Made by a program: the position numbers and the translations under genes. The notes beneath the pieces were generated by a model, which saw nothing but the letters and a program-made list of their open reading frames with translations, did not search any database and was not told the DNA's origin. Below, piece by piece: positions 9,492 to 19,446 of a stretch of DNA of 64,000 nucleotides. The DNA comes from Akkermansiaceae bacterium UBA7890 (GTDB taxonomy: Bacteria; Verrucomicrobiota; Verrucomicrobiia; Verrucomicrobiales; Akkermansiaceae): positions 29,719-93,718 of the forward strand of contig DLRK01000199.1 of the NCBI GenBank assembly GCA_002501065.1, read 5' to 3'. Every line of letters starts with the position of its first letter. Position 1 is the first letter of the stretch.

Positions 9492-9920
9492 TCACAACGT
9501 CTTCACCATTTTCCAGTGCGGGATGGTCACTTCCATAAACTCGTCTCCCTCCTTCCTGAAGCCCAGCCTCTCGTAAAACCCCACCGCGGCATCACGTGCA
9601 TTGAGCTCGATCCGATCCACTTCCTCCCTGATCAGGATCTTCTCCACTCCTCCCAGTAACCTGCGCCCGATTCCCCTCCCCTGCTGTTCCGGCTCCACCA
9701 CCATCTGGCGCAGTTTGACTGCCCCGTTTCCCAGTGACCGGATGATCACGCAGGCGACGACCCCGTTGTCCCCTTTCATCGCAAAGTGCCGCTCCCGGGA
9801 CTCCCATCCTTCCTCTTCCGCCGTCCACTCCAACCCCAGCGGATCCCGTAGGATCCGCTTCCGCAAAGCCAGCGTTTCCCCGTAGGTCTCCGACCCAAAT
9901 ACAGTTTCCTCTACCAGCAC
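9492..9920 (-). CDS. GNAT family N-acetyltransferase
   Basis: 142 residues, a complete single GNAT domain. The acetyl-CoA pyrophosphate-binding loop is visible as QQGRGIGRRLL around residues 83-93, preceded by the strand containing the KLRQMVVEPE segment and followed by LNARDAAVGFYERLGF, the typical end of motif B. It transfers an acetyl group from acetyl-CoA to an amine in the cytoplasm; the substrate is unknown. It lies upstream of the Dabb gene on the same strand. Confidence 0.9.
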   Translation of the reverse strand: MLVEETVFGSETYGETLALRKRILRDPLGLEWTAEEEGWESRERHFAMKGDNGVVACVIIRSLGNGAVKLRQMVVEPEQQGRGIGRRLLGGVEKILIREEVDRIELNARDAAVGFYERLGFRKEGDEFMEVTIPHWKMVKTL

Positions 9921-10014
9921 CGCCCGAACTCCAAATCTGCAATCTGACTACTGTCCGCTGCCCACGGTCTCCCGCCAGCCCACCGACCGGATCCGGAAGA
10001 TCTGGCAGCTGCCA

Positions 10015-10767
10015 CTATCTCTTCGCCTTCTGCTGGATCTTCTCTGACTCCTTCGCTCCAATTTCGCGGACGAAGACGTTCCGCCACCGGATCTCGCCCC
10101 CGTGCGTCTGCAGCTGGATGGGACCCTTTTCGGGAAGCGCTCCCTTTTTGTTGAAATAGTTCTGCAGCCTGGCGTGATCGACCACCAACTTGCCGTTGAG
10201 ATAAATGGTCACAATGTCTCCGGCCATGATGATGCGGAAGCTGTTCCACTGCCCCAAGGGCTTGTCGGCAAGAACGAGGGGATCCTTCCCGGGCCAGTTC
10301 TTGGGATTGTTCCAGAGTCCCCCCGATCCCTTGTCGGCACCGATCTTCCACTTTCCACCCTCCTTGGTGTAATCCCAGATCTGCACCTGGGGGATACCCC
10401 GCAGATAGATCCCACTGTCAGCCTTGGCCACCGTCTTGTATTCCAGCAACAACTCGAAGTCCCCGTAGTTCTTCTCCGTGCTCAGGTAGAGCCCGTGACC
10501 GTCATTAACCAGTTCATCACCTTCCACGCTCCAATGCTTCCTGATGTCCACCAGGCTCTTGGCCTTTTTTTCGGCCAGCTTTTCCGGGCTGAGAGCCATC
10601 CACTTGGCCGGGTCTTCGGTTCCAATCCCCCACCACCCGGTCAGATCCTTTCCGTTGAAGAGTGCGGCAAACCCCTTGGGCGGTTCCACCTCCGCACCCG
10701 CCGGAGGAGCCACGGGAAGGAGAAACGCCACAAGGGCAAGACAAGTTGAGAGCGAGGTCAGTTTCAT
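10015..10767 (-). CDS. Secreted DUF1080 protein (3-keto-disaccharide hydrolase-like)
   Basis: 250 residues with a Sec signal peptide (Met-Lys-Leu-Thr start, cleavage near APPAGA). The mature part is a single concanavalin-like DUF1080 domain: FAALFNGKDLTGW at the start, DSGIYLRGIPQVQIWDY in the middle, and GPIQLQTHGGEIRWRNV near the end. DUF1080 includes enzymes named 3-keto-disaccharide hydrolases, which act on oxidised glycosides, but many members have unknown activity. It is divergent from sulfatase 2 and shares a 92-base intergenic region with it, so coordinated expression is possible. Confidence 0.92.
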   Translation of the reverse strand: MKLTSLSTCLALVAFLLPVAPPAGAEVEPPKGFAALFNGKDLTGWWGIGTEDPAKWMALSPEKLAEKKAKSLVDIRKHWSVEGDELVNDGHGLYLSTEKNYGDFELLLEYKTVAKADSGIYLRGIPQVQIWDYTKEGGKWKIGADKGSGGLWNNPKNWPGKDPLVLADKPLGQWNSFRIIMAGDIVTIYLNGKLVVDHARLQNYFNKKGALPEKGPIQLQTHGGEIRWRNVFVREIGAKESEKIQQKAKR

Positions 10768-10774
10768 GAATTTA

Positions 10775-10789
10775 CAGATTCGAAATCTG
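10775..10789. promoter_or_regulatory. Inverted repeat in a divergent promoter region
   Basis: The sequence CAGATT-CGA-AATCTG has 6-base arms that are exact reverse complements, separated by 3 bases. It lies 8 bases upstream of the DUF1080 start and 71 bases upstream of the sulfatase 2 start, the only gap between these divergent genes. It could be a regulator operator, but 6-base arms also occur by chance and no second copy was found elsewhere in the window. Confidence 0.25.
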
Positions 10790-10859
10790 CTCCACTGTAT
10801 TAGACCCCCGGCAAGTGGCTATTGCAAAATCTCCCTTCTCTCCCAGTATTCCTTCCCCC

Positions 10860-12647
10860 ATGCGCTTCTTCATCCTTTCTCTCTTCCTGGGCTCTGGATT
10901 CTGGGCTCCATGTTCTGCCGCCGGACGGCCCAACGTCGTCCTCGTCATCACCGATGACCAGGGTTACGGCGATCTCGGCTGCAACGGGCACCCCTGGGCC
11001 CGAACCCCCCACATCGACAAGCTCCACTCCGAGGCCGTGGCTCTCGACGATTACCACGTCGCCCCCACCTGCTCACCCACCCGCTGCGGTCTGCTTACCG
11101 GCCATTGGACCAACCGCACCGGCGTGTGGCACACCGTTAATGGCAGATCCATGCTGCGCGAAAACGAGTTCACCCTCGGACAACTCCTCAAGGACAACGG
11201 CTATGCCACCGGCATGTTCGGGAAATGGCACCTCGGGGACAACTTCCCCTACCGGCCCGAGGACCGTGGCTTCACCGAAGTCTACCGTCACGGCGGAGGA
11301 GGAGTGGGACAGACCCCCGATCTCTGGGACAACAACTACTTCGACGGGCGTTACTGGCACAATGGCAGGATCGTCCCCGCCAGGGGATTCTGCTCTGATG
11401 TCTTCTTCGACTTCGGAATCCGGTTCATCCGGGACTGTGCCAGGGAAAAGAAACCCTTCTTCGCCTACATCTGCACCAACGCCCCTCATGGCCCGCTCCA
11501 CTGTCCCCAGAAGTACATGGACATGTATCCCGGCCGCAGCAAGGCCGAGCAGGCTTACTACGGGATGATCACCAATATCGACGACAACGTGGGACGTACC
11601 CGCAAGGTGCTCGCCGAGCTGGGTGTCGCCGACAACACCATCTTCATCTTCACCACTGACAACGGCACCACGGTGGGACGCAACGTCTTCAACGCCGGAA
11701 TGCGTGGCTCCAAGGGCAGCGAATACGACGGAGGACACCGCGTTCCCTTCCTTCTCCACTGGCCCGCGGGTAAGCTGACCGGGAAGCGCTCCGTCAAGAC
11801 CCTCACTTCCTTTGTGGATATCGTCCCCACCCTTCTCGATCTCTGCAACGCGAAGAAGACACCTGCCGGTCTCAAGTTTGACGGGGTGTCCATCAGGAGC
11901 CTCCTCTTCCAGGGCGACCACGACGGCTGGCCCGACCGCTTCCTCATCACCGATTCTCAGCGTGTGCGCGATCCCATCAAGTGGCGCAAGTCCGCCGTCA
12001 TGTCCGAAGAGTGGCGCCTCATCAACGGGAAGGAGCTCTACCAGATCGACAAGGACTCCGGCCAGAAGCTCGACGTCGCCTCGAAGTATCCCGAACAGGT
12101 GACCAGGATGCGCGCCTTCTACGAAAAGTGGTGGACTGAACTCGAACCCACCTTCTCCCAGACCACCGAGATCTACCTCGGGCACAAGGATCATCCCCGG
12201 GTCTCACTCACCTCTCACGACTGGATCCAGGAACAGAATCCACCGTGGAACCAGGGTCACATCCGCCGCGGATCCGGAGCTAAAGACGGCAAGCACCCGG
12301 GCCACTGGGCGGTCAAGGTGGTAAAGAAGGGTAAATATTCCTTCGAACTACGTCGCTGGCCGGCGGAAGCGAACAAGCCCATCAATGCCGGACTGCCGGC
12401 CCTTCCCGATGTCCCCGGCTCCAGCAAGGCCTTCAGCGCCATTCCAGGAAAAGCCTTCGCCTTCAAGACCGCTACCCTGCGCATCAACGGCAAGGACATC
12501 ATCTCGGCACCGCTGGAGGGAGAGGAAACGAGCATCAAACTCACCGCCGATCTCACTGTGGGCTCTCATCGCCTTGCCCCGGTCTTCCAGACTGCCGCTG
12601 GCAGTGAGCTGGGCGCCTACTACCTGATCGTAGAGCCTTCTCCCTGA
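10860..12647 (+). CDS. Secreted sulfatase 2 (Cys-type) with C-terminal beta domain
   Basis: 595 residues. ATG 10860 starts a clear signal peptide (MRFFILSLFLGSGFW, cleavage near CSAAG); GTG 10815 would put 15 non-signal residues in front. Sulfatase motifs: VITDDQGYGDLG metal site, CSPTRCGLLTGH formylglycine site, MFGKWHLGD and FTTDNGTT. The sulfatase core ends near residue 430. About 150 further residues form a separate region ending in a beta-rich stretch (KTATLRINGKDI onward), as seen in several PVC arylsulfatases; it may bind substrate. Predicted to act outside the cytoplasm on sulfated glycans. It needs formylglycine maturation. Confidence 0.94.
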   Translation: MRFFILSLFLGSGFWAPCSAAGRPNVVLVITDDQGYGDLGCNGHPWARTPHIDKLHSEAVALDDYHVAPTCSPTRCGLLTGHWTNRTGVWHTVNGRSMLRENEFTLGQLLKDNGYATGMFGKWHLGDNFPYRPEDRGFTEVYRHGGGGVGQTPDLWDNNYFDGRYWHNGRIVPARGFCSDVFFDFGIRFIRDCAREKKPFFAYICTNAPHGPLHCPQKYMDMYPGRSKAEQAYYGMITNIDDNVGRTRKVLAELGVADNTIFIFTTDNGTTVGRNVFNAGMRGSKGSEYDGGHRVPFLLHWPAGKLTGKRSVKTLTSFVDIVPTLLDLCNAKKTPAGLKFDGVSIRSLLFQGDHDGWPDRFLITDSQRVRDPIKWRKSAVMSEEWRLINGKELYQIDKDSGQKLDVASKYPEQVTRMRAFYEKWWTELEPTFSQTTEIYLGHKDHPRVSLTSHDWIQEQNPPWNQGHIRRGSGAKDGKHPGHWAVKVVKKGKYSFELRRWPAEANKPINAGLPALPDVPGSSKAFSAIPGKAFAFKTATLRINGKDIISAPLEGEETSIKLTADLTVGSHRLAPVFQTAAGSELGAYYLIVEPSP

Positions 12648-12815
12648 GCAGCAATGACTTAGCGAGAAAGCTTCTCGCCCGAGTCTCCATGTGAAACAGT
12701 TGAACGAAATGAATGCCCCCGTAGCTTCGTATCCATATGCCGCCTGCGGGATTCTCCTCTTCAGATGACCGCCTGCCTCCGAACGGAACCCAACAAGCCC
12801 GAACCCTCCCGCACA

Positions 12816-14312
12816 ATGAAACACAAAACGATCCTTCCCGCTCCATCTCTCGCCGTGGGCATGGCCGCAACACTCACGCTTGCCCTGGGCAGCTCACTCG
12901 CCGCCCTGGCCGCCCCTGACGGCAAGTATCAGCCACTGCTGGACGCCCTCAACAAGAAGAAGCAGCATGCTCTCGTTGAGGCGGAGGAGGCGCAACTCCT
13001 CATCGCCGGCTACCAGGAGTTCCTGGCAGATCCGGAACTTCATACCGAAGAGGGTCCCGAACTCCGCAAGAGCCTCATCAAGGAGCGGGCCCGCTACAAG
13101 CAGCGACGCGCCCAGGCCGGGAGCATTCAGGTGGCCTTGCAGGGACTTCAGCGGATGCCCAATGACGAACATGTGACTCTTTCCTCATTACAGGGAGCCT
13201 ACGCTGATCTCAATCAGCTCGCGGCCAGGGGCAAGGCGGCCTGGGATGAGGTCCTCGGCAACCGCGAAAGGTTCGTCAGGGACCTGGAACGAAAACATGA
13301 GGAGCACCTGCGCAATGCCCAGAATGCTCTGAACGAACTCAATGTGGAAGAACAGGCTGCACAGCTGCTCCTCAATTCCATCGATCCCAATCGGGGTGGC
13401 TCCTCCGACACGGAGTTCTTCGTTGCCCTCAAACTTCCGGCCATCAAGTCCGCGGTAGAACGCGGATTCCGGATCGCCCCCAACCCCAGGGATCCCAGGC
13501 GGCAGGCGCAGACGACTCTCATCGCCCTCATCGCCTACTCGCAGTATTTCTGGGATCACTACAGCGGAGCACGTTCGCTCCTGACGGAAGAGGAACTTCC
13601 CTCCGACCGTCAGCGCAACATATTCGGCGTCCCTGATGGCAAGGTGCTCACCAGCGACATGGTCACCCACAACAACAGTCACTTCTACTACCTCGCTCCG
13701 AAGGCCCGTGAGAGCTTCAACGCCAGGCTGAAAATGATCTGGGGCGAAGAGGCGGTGGCCGTCACCACCTGGAACCAGAAGTATGACGAGCAATTCGGCC
13801 GGGCCTGCAGGGGTCTCGCCACCGTGAGCGACGAACACCTCGTACCCAACCAGCAGGTCTTTGCTCTCCTGGAGAAGATCGAACTTCTCCTCAACGAACT
13901 CGATCTCGTCCACAAATCCATCAAGCACCTTGATTCCAGCTACCAGGCGCAACTGACAAAGGCCAAGCAGTTCGGTGATGAAGCACGGCTCTCTTCCGCG
14001 CACTACAACGCTGAAATCTGGAGTCGTGAGTCGAAGCAACTGCTGCGTGGATTCGAAAAGAGCACGACCCTCCTCTCCCAACAGCTCAAGGCTTCCTCGG
14101 AGAGCAACTGGATTCCGGACGCCCGCGGCATCTCAGAGAGTGCCCTGATCATCTCCAAGGCCCAGAAACGCTTCTATGCGGTGCGCAAGGTGAAAAGCGA
14201 ACTCAAGAAATTGCTGGCCCCCCGGGATCCCCTCCCGGCGTCCACCGAGCCCGAGCGGGACACAACTCCCGCTCCTCTTCCCGAGCTCCCGGAAGACGAT
14301 CCGCCACTTTAG
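12816..14312 (+). CDS. Secreted helical protein of unknown function
   Basis: 498 residues; I do not recognise a family. ATG 12816 gives a Sec signal peptide (MKHKTILPAPSLAVGM, hydrophobic core, cleavage near LAALAAP), better than the upstream ATG 12765. The mature protein is mainly alpha-helical with charged, coiled-coil-prone stretches (about residues 30-160 and 350-460). It has no Cys motif and no transmembrane segment after the signal. The end is acidic and Pro-rich (about the last 30 residues). It is probably periplasmic or extracellular, perhaps structural. It is convergent with the heme dehydrogenase gene and 168 bases after sulfatase 2. Confidence 0.7.
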   Translation: MKHKTILPAPSLAVGMAATLTLALGSSLAALAAPDGKYQPLLDALNKKKQHALVEAEEAQLLIAGYQEFLADPELHTEEGPELRKSLIKERARYKQRRAQAGSIQVALQGLQRMPNDEHVTLSSLQGAYADLNQLAARGKAAWDEVLGNRERFVRDLERKHEEHLRNAQNALNELNVEEQAAQLLLNSIDPNRGGSSDTEFFVALKLPAIKSAVERGFRIAPNPRDPRRQAQTTLIALIAYSQYFWDHYSGARSLLTEEELPSDRQRNIFGVPDGKVLTSDMVTHNNSHFYYLAPKARESFNARLKMIWGEEAVAVTTWNQKYDEQFGRACRGLATVSDEHLVPNQQVFALLEKIELLLNELDLVHKSIKHLDSSYQAQLTKAKQFGDEARLSSAHYNAEIWSRESKQLLRGFEKSTTLLSQQLKASSESNWIPDARGISESALIISKAQKRFYAVRKVKSELKKLLAPRDPLPASTEPERDTTPAPLPELPEDDPPL

Positions 14313-14387
14313 GTCCCAGCGACCGGCAGGGAAAGAACCTCCCATCCCTGCTCCCGGCAGGCCGCGAAAGGGGATCTGCCCGAGCAA

Positions 14388-17300
14388 CTAGGACCTGATA
14401 AAGGAGATCAGGTCCGCCAGGTCCTGCTGGGAAAGACCTGCCTCCAGCCCCTCCGGCATGAGAGAGAGGTTGACGCTCTTGAGGCTCTTGATGTCACTGC
14501 GCAGGATCGCCTTGGTGGTCCCGTCGGGAACCTTGAAGGTGATGCTGACCGCGTTCTCGGAAGCGAGGAGACCGAAGAGAAACTCCCCGCTCTTCAGTTC
14601 GCAGTTGTAGGCGTGGAACCCCGGCTGGATGTCACGATTAGGGTTGAGGATACCGACCAGGAGTTTCTCGGGAGGGTGCTCCCTGACGGATCTGAGATCG
14701 GGGCCAACCTCCCGGCCCTCCTTCCCGTGCCGGTGACAGGCCAGACACAATCTGCGATAAACCACCCGTCCCTTCACCCCATCACCTTCCAGGCTCAACG
14801 CCGTTCGAAAATTCTCCACCACCTTCTCCCGGACAGGTGAAGACACGTTCTTCAGCAGATCGGAAGCCATCGTTCGAATTCCTTCATCGGGATGCTGGCG
14901 GAGCCGCAGGCGCCGGGTCGCATCAAGGTCGGCCAGCCTCACCGTCCCGCCTTTCAGGGAAGCGAGCAGAGCCTCCGTCCACGCTACCTGTGAAAAGAGC
15001 TCATCCACCGCCCAGCCCCGACCGGCGGGTGAGAGTTGTGCCCACTTCTCCAGGAGAATTGCCGGCACTTCCTGAGCTCCCGTTCCACCCAGGACCGCGA
15101 GCACGACTTTCAATTCACCAGGAGGGGTGGCCGGGGAAATGCGCCTCCCGAGAAACTCCATGGCAACCTCACGGGACCCCGGATGCCCGGCGAGCAGGGC
15201 AGCCGCCGCCAGACGATCCTCCATCCCCCCGGTCCCACCCGCAATCAGCGACCTTGCCCGCTCCAACAGGTCCACGTGCACGCGATTGAATTCCACGAGT
15301 GCGGCATCCTTGTCCTCCACAAGTTCCTTTAGTTGTCCTTGCCGGCTCCTCAGCAACCGATCGAGTTCCACGCAGAGAAACACAGTCTCGGCCTGCAAGG
15401 TGAGACGCGCCCTCTCAAAGACGGGAATCAGGAAGCGGATGACTTCCTCCGATTTGCCCGCACGCAGGAGGACCTCGATGAGTGGCCGGGCCACCGCGCT
15501 CAAGGCCGGATCCCGGGACTCGCTCAGGGCGGCACACAGGTGATCGAGATGCGGCAGGGCGGAACTTAACGCCGCAATGGTGGCGAAAGGCTCCTTGTGA
15601 TCCCGCAGAAGCAACCGCGCGAGGGCCCTTCCACAGTCCGCGGAGGGGGGAAAGGCACCAATCGAGAAGGCCAATTGCATCCGCACTCCGGGATCCCGGT
15701 CGTCAACCAGCTGCAAGGCCGCCGCCACCACCGGGGGACTGGCGTGACCTTCCGCCAAGCGCAGGGCGTTTTCCCGGACCCCGGCCTGGCGACCGTCCAG
15801 TCCCTTGATCAGCTCGTCCTCCCCAAGCGCCCCCATCCCGTCCAGCACTCCCAGCGCATGTGGAATTGTCTCCGCCAGGTCCGCCTCGTCCACCAAGGCA
15901 CGCACCAGTGGGAGCACAGCCCTGTCGTTTCTCCACAAAAGTTCCTGCTGAGCCTTGTCGCGAACCCAGCCGTTGGGAGAACGCAGCCCGGCCACGAGAT
16001 CCGGGGGATCGAGTCCGGCCAGGCGCGGAATATCACGCGGGGCATGCCCGATCCGCCGCACCCGGTAGATCCGACCCCGGTCCTCTCCGTGACGATAGAA
16101 CGGCAGGAGCTCCTCCTTCCCTTTCTGGGGAAGCCACTGCGGATGCTCGATTATGTAGCGGTAGATGTCGGCCACCCAGAGACCACCGTCGGGTCCGGTC
16201 CGCACCATCACCGGTCGGCACCAGCGATCGCTGCTCGCAAAGAAGTCAGGCTCCTTCTCCTTTCCTGCCCGCCGTGCCTTGAAGGTGACTCCTGATCGTT
16301 CCAGGGCAAGCCGCTGGACCACGTTATGAAACGGCTCGCAGGAAAACCCATTGATCGTGCCTTTCTCGAAAAGGAAATGGTCACGGTAAATCATCCCGCT
16401 GCAGGCCGAGGTATAGTGGCCCGACTGCTCGAAGCTGTGATAGCGCTTCTGCAACTTACTTGCCGGGTAGACCGGCGGGTTGAGTGGACCAGGCAACTGC
16501 ACCCGACCGTCCGGCGCAGCGAGGTGCGGATTGCGCCGCAGGTAATGGTCCGGCAGAACGTAGTGCCAGAGCGGCCGGGAGTTCTGCGTACCGAACCAGC
16601 GCCCCCAGTCGTCCCGGTTCCGCCCGAATTGCGACGGACCACTCTGTGGCTCCACCACCCCGGTGTCCGGATGAAAGCGGAAATCGCGACTCCCCACCTT
16701 GATCTCGCTCTTGTTGCGGGTGGAACGGACCACGGTGGATGACGCGTGCTTGCCATGGTGCCCGCCCGCCGCCACATAAACCCAGTTGTCCAGGCCCCAG
16801 CGCAGTCCATTCGCCCGGAGTTGCTGATTGCCCTCTGAAAGCCCGGTGAGGAGCACTTCCCGCTCGTCCGAAACGCCATCTCCGTCCCTGTCCCGCAGGA
16901 AGATCACATCCGGAGCAGAGGTCACGATGACCCCGTTACGCCAGGTGAGAATTCCATTGGGAAAATTGAGCCCGTCGGCAAAGAGAGTGGAATGGTCATA
17001 GCGACCGTCCAGATCACGATCCTCGAGGAGCCGGACGCGACCACCGGCCTGCCCCTTTCCGTCCAACCCCAGCGGATAATCCGCCATCTCCACCACGAAC
17101 AGGCGCCCTCTGGTGTCCCAGTCGAAAGCTACCGGATCCTTCACATGCGGCTCTGCTGCCATCAACTCCACCACGAAACCGTCCGGAACATGGATGCTCC
17201 TGAGTCCCTCCGCCAGTCCCAGTGGGGGCGAGTCCGGGCCGGCCAGGGCTGGCCCGGCCAGGAAAAAGGCGACCAGCAAAGGGTGACGGATCATCGCCAA
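14388..17300 (-). CDS. PVC-type heme-binding dehydrogenase (membrane-bound dehydrogenase with CxxCH)
   Basis: 970 residues with a signal peptide. The N-terminal half is a beta-propeller of the kind found in PVC 'membrane-bound dehydrogenases' (SIHVPDGFVVELMAAEP start, FDWDTRGRLFVVEMADYP, then repeated propeller blades). A HEAT-like helical region occupies roughly residues 440-800. The C-terminal cytochrome c domain contains CLACHRHG near residue 853 (CxxCH) and a later Met-containing segment, ending in LADLISFIRS. These proteins are thought to oxidise sugars or related compounds outside the cytoplasm and pass electrons to the attached heme; the substrate is unknown. It stands alone in its orientation. 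Confidence 0.92.
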   Translation of the reverse strand: MAMIRHPLLVAFFLAGPALAGPDSPPLGLAEGLRSIHVPDGFVVELMAAEPHVKDPVAFDWDTRGRLFVVEMADYPLGLDGKGQAGGRVRLLEDRDLDGRYDHSTLFADGLNFPNGILTWRNGVIVTSAPDVIFLRDRDGDGVSDEREVLLTGLSEGNQQLRANGLRWGLDNWVYVAAGGHHGKHASSTVVRSTRNKSEIKVGSRDFRFHPDTGVVEPQSGPSQFGRNRDDWGRWFGTQNSRPLWHYVLPDHYLRRNPHLAAPDGRVQLPGPLNPPVYPASKLQKRYHSFEQSGHYTSACSGMIYRDHFLFEKGTINGFSCEPFHNVVQRLALERSGVTFKARRAGKEKEPDFFASSDRWCRPVMVRTGPDGGLWVADIYRYIIEHPQWLPQKGKEELLPFYRHGEDRGRIYRVRRIGHAPRDIPRLAGLDPPDLVAGLRSPNGWVRDKAQQELLWRNDRAVLPLVRALVDEADLAETIPHALGVLDGMGALGEDELIKGLDGRQAGVRENALRLAEGHASPPVVAAALQLVDDRDPGVRMQLAFSIGAFPPSADCGRALARLLLRDHKEPFATIAALSSALPHLDHLCAALSESRDPALSAVARPLIEVLLRAGKSEEVIRFLIPVFERARLTLQAETVFLCVELDRLLRSRQGQLKELVEDKDAALVEFNRVHVDLLERARSLIAGGTGGMEDRLAAAALLAGHPGSREVAMEFLGRRISPATPPGELKVVLAVLGGTGAQEVPAILLEKWAQLSPAGRGWAVDELFSQVAWTEALLASLKGGTVRLADLDATRRLRLRQHPDEGIRTMASDLLKNVSSPVREKVVENFRTALSLEGDGVKGRVVYRRLCLACHRHGKEGREVGPDLRSVREHPPEKLLVGILNPNRDIQPGFHAYNCELKSGEFLFGLLASENAVSITFKVPDGTTKAILRSDIKSLKSVNLSLMPEGLEAGLSQQDLADLISFIRS

Positions 17301-17516
17301 AAGCTAACCAATCCCACCGACTGCCGCAAGCATGCTGACAGGTCTCCCGCTCCAACCGGATTCTGTCCACCAGGAAGCCAGACCGCATGTTTATCACATC
17401 CGGATACCCTGAAATCATCCAACCCTCCGACCATTCAGTTCACGCGGGAACCCAGAATCTTCTCCGTCCCCAAGAAATTGCTTCACCCTTCAACGCGAGC
17501 AGAGATCCTCTCAGCC

Positions 17517-18542
17517 ATGAGCAACAGCTACAACGTCGGCGTCATCGGATATGGCTGGGCTGCCACTGCCCACATCGAAGCGCTCAACAGCACCAGCCAG
17601 GGCAAGGTGACCGCGGTCTACTCCTCCCGCGACCTCGATCCCGCGGAACTGTCCGCCGCTCACGGGAGCGAAATCAAAGTCTACAACAAGGTGGAGGATC
17701 TCCTGGCCGACGACTCCATCGACGTGATCGACATCACCTCCTATCCGGCCCAGCACAGGGATCAGGCCATTGCAGCCGCCAGGGCGGGAAAGCAGGTCAT
17801 CCTGGAGAAGCCCATCACCCTCAACCTCGAGGACGCCGAGGCCATCGAGGCTGCCTTCGAAGCCAATAACACCAGAAGCTGTGTCTGTTTCGAACTGCGG
17901 TTCATCTCCCAGCTCACCACCATCAAGTCCATCATCGAGGAGGGGCTCATCGGCGATATCCACTACGGTGAGATCGACTATTATCATGGAATCGGTCCGT
18001 GGTACGGACAGTATCGCTGGAACACCACCAGGGAGAATGGCGGCAGCTCGCTGCTCTCCGCCGGTTGCCACGCTTTGGACGCCCTCCTTCTCTGCATGGG
18101 GTCGGAGGTCGAGGAAGTCATGGCCTATAACGCACAGTCCACCCACGAGATCTTTGCCAGATACGAGTATCCAACGACCACCACCACCATGCTGAAGTTC
18201 AGGAACGGCGCGGCAGGCAAGTGTGCCAGTGTGATCGACTGCTTCATGCCCTACTATTTCCACACCCAGCTCTGTGGCAGTGAAGGCAGCATCCTCGACG
18301 ACAAGCTCTACTCATCAAAGCTTCATCTCCGCGACAAGGCCTGGACGAAACTGCCCGTGGCCCTCGCAGATTCAGGCGACGTCGCCGACCATCCCTACCA
18401 GGACCAGTTCCAGGCCTTCTTTGATGCTCTCGACAAGGACGAACCCATGCCTCTCACCAGCTACCGCGACGCCCTGCAGACCTTCCGGGTGCTTTTCGCT
18501 GCCGACGAAAGTGCTGCCACCGGTCAACCGGTCAAACTCTAA
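17517..18542 (+). CDS. Gfo/Idh/MocA family oxidoreductase
   Basis: 341 residues. ATG 17517 is chosen because the Rossmann fold begins immediately (NVGVIGYGWAATAHIEAL); the longer open frame upstream has no domain content. The NAD(P) loop GxGxxA, the AARAGKQVILEKPITL segment with the conserved EKP, and the GGSSLLSAGCHALDAL region with its catalytic-type His are all present. The family oxidises or reduces hydroxyl groups on sugars, inositols and amino sugars in the cytoplasm. It is the first gene of a same-strand trio with a PIG-L deacetylase (68-base gap) and a NagB-like deaminase (50-base gap), which points to an amino-sugar substrate. Confidence 0.93.
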   Translation: MSNSYNVGVIGYGWAATAHIEALNSTSQGKVTAVYSSRDLDPAELSAAHGSEIKVYNKVEDLLADDSIDVIDITSYPAQHRDQAIAAARAGKQVILEKPITLNLEDAEAIEAAFEANNTRSCVCFELRFISQLTTIKSIIEEGLIGDIHYGEIDYYHGIGPWYGQYRWNTTRENGGSSLLSAGCHALDALLLCMGSEVEEVMAYNAQSTHEIFARYEYPTTTTTMLKFRNGAAGKCASVIDCFMPYYFHTQLCGSEGSILDDKLYSSKLHLRDKAWTKLPVALADSGDVADHPYQDQFQAFFDALDKDEPMPLTSYRDALQTFRVLFAADESAATGQPVKL

Positions 18543-18610
18543 CCAGGCCTTCCCGGCGCAGGCCCTGCCCGCCACGGCCCGGATAACCAGCAACCCAGTA
18601 ACAACCACCC

Positions 18611-19396
18611 GTGCGAAGCACCGCCCTCGCCATCTTCGCCCACCCCGATGACATCGAGTACTTCGGGGCCGGAACTCTTCTCCTCCTGAAGGAGGCCGGA
18701 TTCGAAACGCACTACTTCAACCTCTCCACCGGCAATTGCGGATCGGTCGAAATGGATGCGGAGGAGACCCGTCGCGTTCGTCTCGAGGAAGCGAAAACTG
18801 CCGCCGATCTCCTCGGAGCCCACTTCCATCCGCCCATCTGCGATGATCTTGAGATCTTCTACGACCTGCCGACCCTGCGCAAGGTGGCTGGCGTGGTGCG
18901 GCAGGTGAAACCCTCCATCATTCTCACCCACCCCCCGCAGGACTACATGGAGGATCACACCAATACCTGTCGGCTGGCAGTGACTGCGGGGTTCACGCAC
19001 GGCATGCCCAACTTCGTGACCGATCCGTCTTCCGACGACACCTATCCGGAAGACGTTTTCATCTACCACTCCGTCCCCCACGGCCTCTGCGATCCGCTCC
19101 GCGTCGCTGCCCCCATCGAATCCTTCGTGGACACCTCCCCGGTCTTCGCGACCCAGCGCGAAGCCCTCGCCGCCCACGCCTCCCAGAAGGACTGGCTCGA
19201 CCGGTCCCAGGGTGTCGACTCCTACCTCAGGGTCCTCGACGATCTCGCCCTCAAGGTCGGCCAGCTTTCCGGCCGCTTCCGCCAGGCCGAAGGCTGGCGG
19301 CGTCACCTTCACCTCGGCTTCTCCGCCCACGACCAGGATCCCCTGACGGACATTCTGGGTGAGAGATACCTCCTCACCGGGAATTCAGGCTCCTGA
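18611..19396 (+). CDS. PIG-L family deacetylase
   Basis: 261 residues with a GTG start at 18611, placed so that the [15 protein letters not shown] motif falls at the usual distance from the N-terminus. The Zn ligands are visible: His and Asp of AHPDD, and His of [15 protein letters not shown] (LmbE-like) enzymes remove N-acetyl groups from GlcNAc-containing molecules; archaeal chitobiose deacetylase (Dac) is a catabolic member. Between an oxidoreductase and a GlcN-6-phosphate-deaminase-like gene, the likely job here is deacetylation of an N-acetylated sugar, replacing a NagA-type enzyme. No signal peptide, so it acts in the cytoplasm. Confidence 0.92.
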   Translation: MRSTALAIFAHPDDIEYFGAGTLLLLKEAGFETHYFNLSTGNCGSVEMDAEETRRVRLEEAKTAADLLGAHFHPPICDDLEIFYDLPTLRKVAGVVRQVKPSIILTHPPQDYMEDHTNTCRLAVTAGFTHGMPNFVTDPSSDDTYPEDVFIYHSVPHGLCDPLRVAAPIESFVDTSPVFATQREALAAHASQKDWLDRSQGVDSYLRVLDDLALKVGQLSGRFRQAEGWRRHLHLGFSAHDQDPLTDILGERYLLTGNSGS

Positions 19397-19446
19397 CCAT
19401 CCGGACCACCCCACCCGCCCTTCCTCTCTCAATCCCCTCACCGACC

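Noticed and set aside
11073..12194. Antisense frame of 373 codons over sulfatase 2
   Set aside because: Pure shadow; the sense strand carries the sulfatase active-site motifs.
16992..17516. 175-codon upstream extension of the Gfo/Idh/MocA gene
   Set aside because: It overlaps the heme dehydrogenase start on the other strand and has no domain content; the Rossmann fold begins right after ATG 17517.
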